A DNA stretch of 64,000 bases, from contig JADJPU010000001.1 in assembly GCA_016713115.1 (NCBI GenBank), forward strand, positions 1,860,001-1,924,000. The letters run 5' to 3'. The notes beneath the pieces are model-generated. The model saw only the letters and a list, made by a program, of their open reading frames with translations. It ran no database searches and was not told the DNA's origin. This DNA is from Cellvibrionales bacterium. GTDB taxonomy: Bacteria > Pseudomonadota > Gammaproteobacteria > Pseudomonadales > UBA7239. Position numbers and translations under genes: made by a program. Shown piece by piece: positions 60,636-64,000 of the stretch; position 1 is the stretch's first letter, and each line of letters starts with the position of its first letter.

Positions 60636-62218
60636 ATGCGATTGATTCCAGATACACCTCACGGCACACACAGTCAGGCTGAGAAGAAGATTTTTGATCG
60701 ACTGCGGGCAGCATTCCCCGACGACAAAATGAACGAATTTACCACCTATCATTCGCTGAACCTTACGCGTCATGCTTATAAAAGGTTTGGCGAAATCGAT
60801 TTTCTGATTTGTTGCCCTTCCGGGATTTATGTATTGGAAGTTAAAGGCGGGGGAGTATCTTGTAAAGACGGGCTTTGGAAATATCAGAATCGTTATGGCG
60901 AAAGTAATACATCCCACGAAGGCCCATTTAAACAGGCTCAATCAGCATTACACGCATTGTTGACAAAATTGCGTTCCGTTTTACCGGAAAGCATCATTTC
61001 CCAGTTTGCTATTGGCTATGGCGTTTTGATGCCAGACTGTGAGTTTCACCAGCAGGGTGCTGAATGGGATCAGCAAATATTTGCGGATTCCCGACGCTAT
61101 AAGGATTTTGATAATTGGCTCAAAGGTTTGATGCGTTATTGGCGTGAAAAGGATGGGAAAAACAAACATGCAAATTCTGAGGCGCTCAAGGCAGTCAAGG
61201 ATATTTTGCGTCCTGATTTTGAGGCAGTTGTTCCTTTGTACGTGCAAATCGATTCCGCCCATGAAGACATTGCAACATTAACTGAAGATCAGTTGCGTTG
61301 GGTGGATGTTGTAGAAGCCAATCCCAGGGTTATATGTTCTGGTGGTGCCGGTACCGGTAAAACATTCCTTGCTCTAGAGTTGGCGCGCCGATGGACATCT
61401 AAGGGCATGAATGTTGCTCTGGTGTGTAAGTCACCTTGGTTAAAAAGTTTTTTACAGACCCAATTTGTGATGCCTAATCTCGTTGTGTCGACTGTGGATG
61501 GCTTGGCCGTATCTTTGAGAAGGCAAGCTTTCGAGAATTTTGATGGGATCATAGTAGATGAGGGGCAGGATCTTCTCGATATGGATAATGTCGACAAGCT
61601 TGACCAATATCTCAAAGGTGGCCTCGCCAATGGGCAGTGGTGTTTCTTTCATGATTTGAATAATCAGTCAGGCTTACTTGGGGAAGTTGACCTTGATGCA
61701 TTTGAATATTTGAATGCCATGAATCCATCGCATATCCCTTTGCGAACCAACTGCCGCAATACTCGAATGATTCTTGATAAAGTCCAAAGTTCATTAGGTG
61801 CAGACATGGGGGCTAAAGGCGCAGGGCATGGCCCCAAGGTGAGGGAGTACTCATCTGTATCACGCGAAGAAGCTTCAAGCATACTCTCAAAGGAAATTGA
61901 TCAGGTGGTCGACATTGGTGGTTTGTCACCAGGCCATTTAACTATATTGTCACCTTTTGAATTCGATCAATCGTTAGTCAGTTGTCTTCCGGATAAGTAC
62001 AAAAAAATATTGAAATTTTGGATGAATATTCATTCAGGAATTTCCCCGGAGACAAGATTTCATTTTCAACCATTGCCAATTTTAAAGGTTTGGAAAACGA
62101 AGCAATCATTGTCATTGATTTGATTTCGCCAGATAAAGTTACCGGATCAAGAGTTAATCACTATGTGGCCATGAGTAGAGCTCGTGCTTATCTTTCGGTT
62201 ATTTGGTTCGGGAGCTGA
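60636..62218 (+). pseudogene. NERD-domain SF1 helicase, one-base frameshift
   Basis: About 527 residues when mended. The N-terminal NERD nuclease-like domain has GEIDFLIC (about 52-59) and YVLEVKGG (about 65-72), the acidic residues of the PD-(D/E)xK-like core. The helicase part has Walker A GGAGTGKT near 235 and DEGQDLLD near 308, and the end has the UvrD-type motifs KGLENEAIIVIDL and YVAMSRARAYLSV. At 62001-62007 a run of seven A should be eight; that restores KYKKNIEILDEYSF and joins the two frames. It lies two bases after the unknown protein. Confidence 0.83.
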
Positions 62219-62222
62219 ATTT

Positions 62223-64000
62223 ATGAACTTTCGTATAGCAGACACCTTTACAGACAGCCTAGCCAAACTCACGGGTGATGAGCAGAAAGCTGCTAAAACC
62301 ACTGCCTTCGATTTGCAGGTAAACCCTGCCAATCCTGGCTTGAGTTTTCATCGTCTGGATAAAGCTAAGGACCGAAATTTCTGGTCGGTGCGGGTGAATA
62401 GTGACATCCGCATCATCGTTCACAAAACTGATTCCAGCTTGTTGCTGTGTTATATCGATCACCACGACAAAGCCTACGACTGGGCAGAGCGCAGAAAACT
62501 GGAAGCGCACCCCACCACGGGTGCTGCACAGTTGGTTGAAATCCGCGAGCGCGTGCAGGAAATCACCATTCCTGTTTATGTGGAGCAGCCCGTTGCTGCG
62601 CCTGCAAAATCACTCCTGTTCGCCAATATCGCGGATGAACAACTGCTGGCGTATGGCGTACCGCCGGAGTGGCTGGCTGATGTAAAACAGGCGGATGAAG
62701 ACAGCCTGCTGCAACTGGCCGATCACTTGCCGGCGGAAGCAGCGGAAGCACTATTGGAACTGGCAACGGGTGGCACGCCAGTGGTGCCGCAGCCAGTGCC
62801 TGCGGGTACAGATCCGTTCGCCCACCCGGATGCCCAGCGCCGTTTCCGCGTGATGACGGATGTGGATGCGCTCAAGCAAGCGCTCGAATATCCGTGGGAC
62901 AAATGGACTATCTTCCTGCACCCGGCCCAGCAACAACTGGTAGAAAAAGATTTCAATGGCCCGGCGCGTGTATCGGGTTCCGCTGGTACGGGCAAGACGA
63001 TTGTCGCGTTACACCGCGCGGTGTACCTGGCTCGTAAACACCCTGAGGCCAGGGTATTGCTGAGCACGTTTTCCGATACCCTGGCCAATGCCTTGCGCAC
63101 CAAGTTACGTCGACTGATCAGCAATGAACCCCGATTGGCAGAACGGCTTGAAGTGCATTCCATGGAGGATATCGGTGCGCGTTTGTATGAGCGCTATTTT
63201 GGTAAGCCCAGCCTTGTCACATCTGCCCAATTGCGGGATCTAATGTCACAAGCTTCTTCTGCGATCGGTGAACACAAATTCGGTCTGCATTTTTTACTGA
63301 CTGAATGGGAACAAGTGGTTGATGCTTGGCAGGTGTCCAACTGGGAAGCTTATCGCGATGTGAAGCGTCTGGGGCGAAAAACGCGATTACCGGAAGCTCA
63401 GCGTCAGCAACTATGGTCTATTTTCGAGCAGGTGATTCAGCAGCTAGAGCAAGGCAAATGGATCACCCCGGCCGCCATGTTTACTCGTTTAGCTGGGCGT
63501 TTGCAGGAGAATAATCATCCTGCGTTTGAATTCTGTGTAATCGATGAAGCACAGGACATCAGCGTGCCGCAGTTGCGATTCCTAGCCGCGCTGGGTGGTA
63601 ATCGTCCGAACGCATTGTTCTTCGCCGGCGACCTTGGCCAGCGCATTTTCCAGCAGGCATTCTCGTGGAAGTCACTGGGTGTGGAGATTCGTGGCCGTTC
63701 GCGCACCCTGAGTATCAATTACCGTACCTCCCACCAGATTCGCGCTCAGGCAGACAAGTTATTGGGGCCAGAGGTGGCGGATGTCGATGGCAATGTCGAA
63801 TCCCGCAAGGGCACGGTGTCGGTATTCAATGGTCCGTCACCGCAGGTTATGGAACTGGATAACCCAGCGACCGAAGTAGAAGCGGTATCCAGCTGGCTGA
63901 AATCGCTCACGAGTGACGGACTACAACCGCATGAAGTGGGCGTGTTTGTTCGTTCCGGCAATGAGATCGACCGAGCCAAACATGCACTGGAAGCAGCAGG
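62223..64000 (+). CDS. RelE-like/UvrD helicase fusion, 5' part (3' end outside window)
   Basis: 593 codons are visible; the frame is open to the window end. The first 85 or so residues resemble RelE/ParE toxins (RIIVHKTDSSLLLCYIDHHDKAYDWAERRK). After a linker, an SF1 helicase follows: Walker A GSAGTGKT near 252-259, VIDEAQDISVPQL near 441, ADLGQ-like FAGDLGQRI, and SINYRTSHQI. ATG 62223 lies four bases after the stop of the NERD helicase, so it is in the same operon. It is GC-richer than the genes just before it. Such fused proteins are known, but what the toxin-like part does is not clear to me. Confidence 0.85.
   Translation, partial: MNFRIADTFTDSLAKLTGDEQKAAKTTAFDLQVNPANPGLSFHRLDKAKDRNFWSVRVNSDIRIIVHKTDSSLLLCYIDHHDKAYDWAERRKLEAHPTTGAAQLVEIRERVQEITIPVYVEQPVAAPAKSLLFANIADEQLLAYGVPPEWLADVKQADEDSLLQLADHLPAEAAEALLELATGGTPVVPQPVPAGTDPFAHPDAQRRFRVMTDVDALKQALEYPWDKWTIFLHPAQQQLVEKDFNGPARVSGSAGTGKTIVALHRAVYLARKHPEARVLLSTFSDTLANALRTKLRRLISNEPRLAERLEVHSMEDIGARLYERYFGKPSLVTSAQLRDLMSQASSAIGEHKFGLHFLLTEWEQVVDAWQVSNWEAYRDVKRLGRKTRLPEAQRQQLWSIFEQVIQQLEQGKWITPAAMFTRLAGRLQENNHPAFEFCVIDEAQDISVPQLRFLAALGGNRPNALFFAGDLGQRIFQQAFSWKSLGVEIRGRSRTLSINYRTSHQIRAQADKLLGPEVADVDGNVESRKGTVSVFNGPSPQVMELDNPATEVEAVSSWLKSLTSDGLQPHEVGVFVRSGNEIDRAKHALEAA

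Noticed and set aside
31070..64000. A second copy of the tRNA-Asp 3' end marking the island's right edge
   Set aside because: I found none in the window; the island must end further on.
46443..64000. A complete DISARM with DrmC (phospholipase D) and DrmM
   Set aside because: I see no HxKxxxxD motif gene here; only DrmA and DrmB types are supported.

Overview
The window looks like a gammaproteobacterial chromosome, probably of the Pseudomonadales/Cellvibrionales type. The grounds are the 16S sequence style, the Pseudomonas-like order ilvI-ilvH-ilvC-pssA, an nrdA with two ATP-cones beside nrdB, and a complete rRNA operon with tRNA-Ile and tRNA-Ala in the spacer. I could not run a 16S search, so the genus is open.

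Layout. (1) 1-10.8 kb is core metabolism: the 3' end of nuoN, a small secreted protein, nrdB and nrdA on the minus strand, then ilvI-ilvH-ilvC-pssA. (2) 10.8-16.3 kb is the rrn operon (promoter, 16S, tRNA-Ile, tRNA-Ala, 23S, 5S, terminator). (3) 16.3-30.8 kb is a surface-polysaccharide locus. It has an acyltransferase with an SGNH domain, an ABC exporter pair, three sulfotransferase-like proteins, three glycosyltransferases, a methyltransferase, a 2OG-Fe(II) oxygenase and an SGNH protein, in two convergent blocks that meet at 24.44 kb. Together they look able to build, decorate and export a glycan. (4) 30.88-31.07 kb holds tRNA-Val and tRNA-Asp.

(5) From 31.07 kb to the end of the window is a mobile island. 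It starts with a P4-type tyrosine integrase beside tRNA-Asp. Next come DUF932, YqaJ-type exonuclease and gp3/RDF-like genes on the plus strand, several separated by strong terminators. Between them (about 36.3-43.2 kb) sits an inverted block of minus-strand genes: a TPR protein kinase, a KAP-like NTPase and several unknowns. Some of these end in attC-like palindromes, so the block looks like a small integron-type cassette cluster without an integrase. A LexA-controlled umuDC follows.

(6) 46.4-64 kb is a defence island read in one direction: Type III-like Res and Mod, a DnaQ-like exonuclease, a DISARM-type DrmA/DrmB pair, a compact SF1 helicase, an unrecognised 521-residue protein, a NERD-domain helicase, and a RelE-like/UvrD fusion that runs off the end. 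The genes overlap or nearly abut, so it may act as one system. No DrmC (phospholipase D) gene is visible. This is my best candidate for an undescribed system.

Quality note. Several genes carry single-base lesions, often at homopolymers: nrdA, the acyltransferase, mod, the exonuclease, drmA, drmB and the NERD helicase. Conserved motifs continue on both sides of each lesion, so many may be consensus errors rather than real gene decay.
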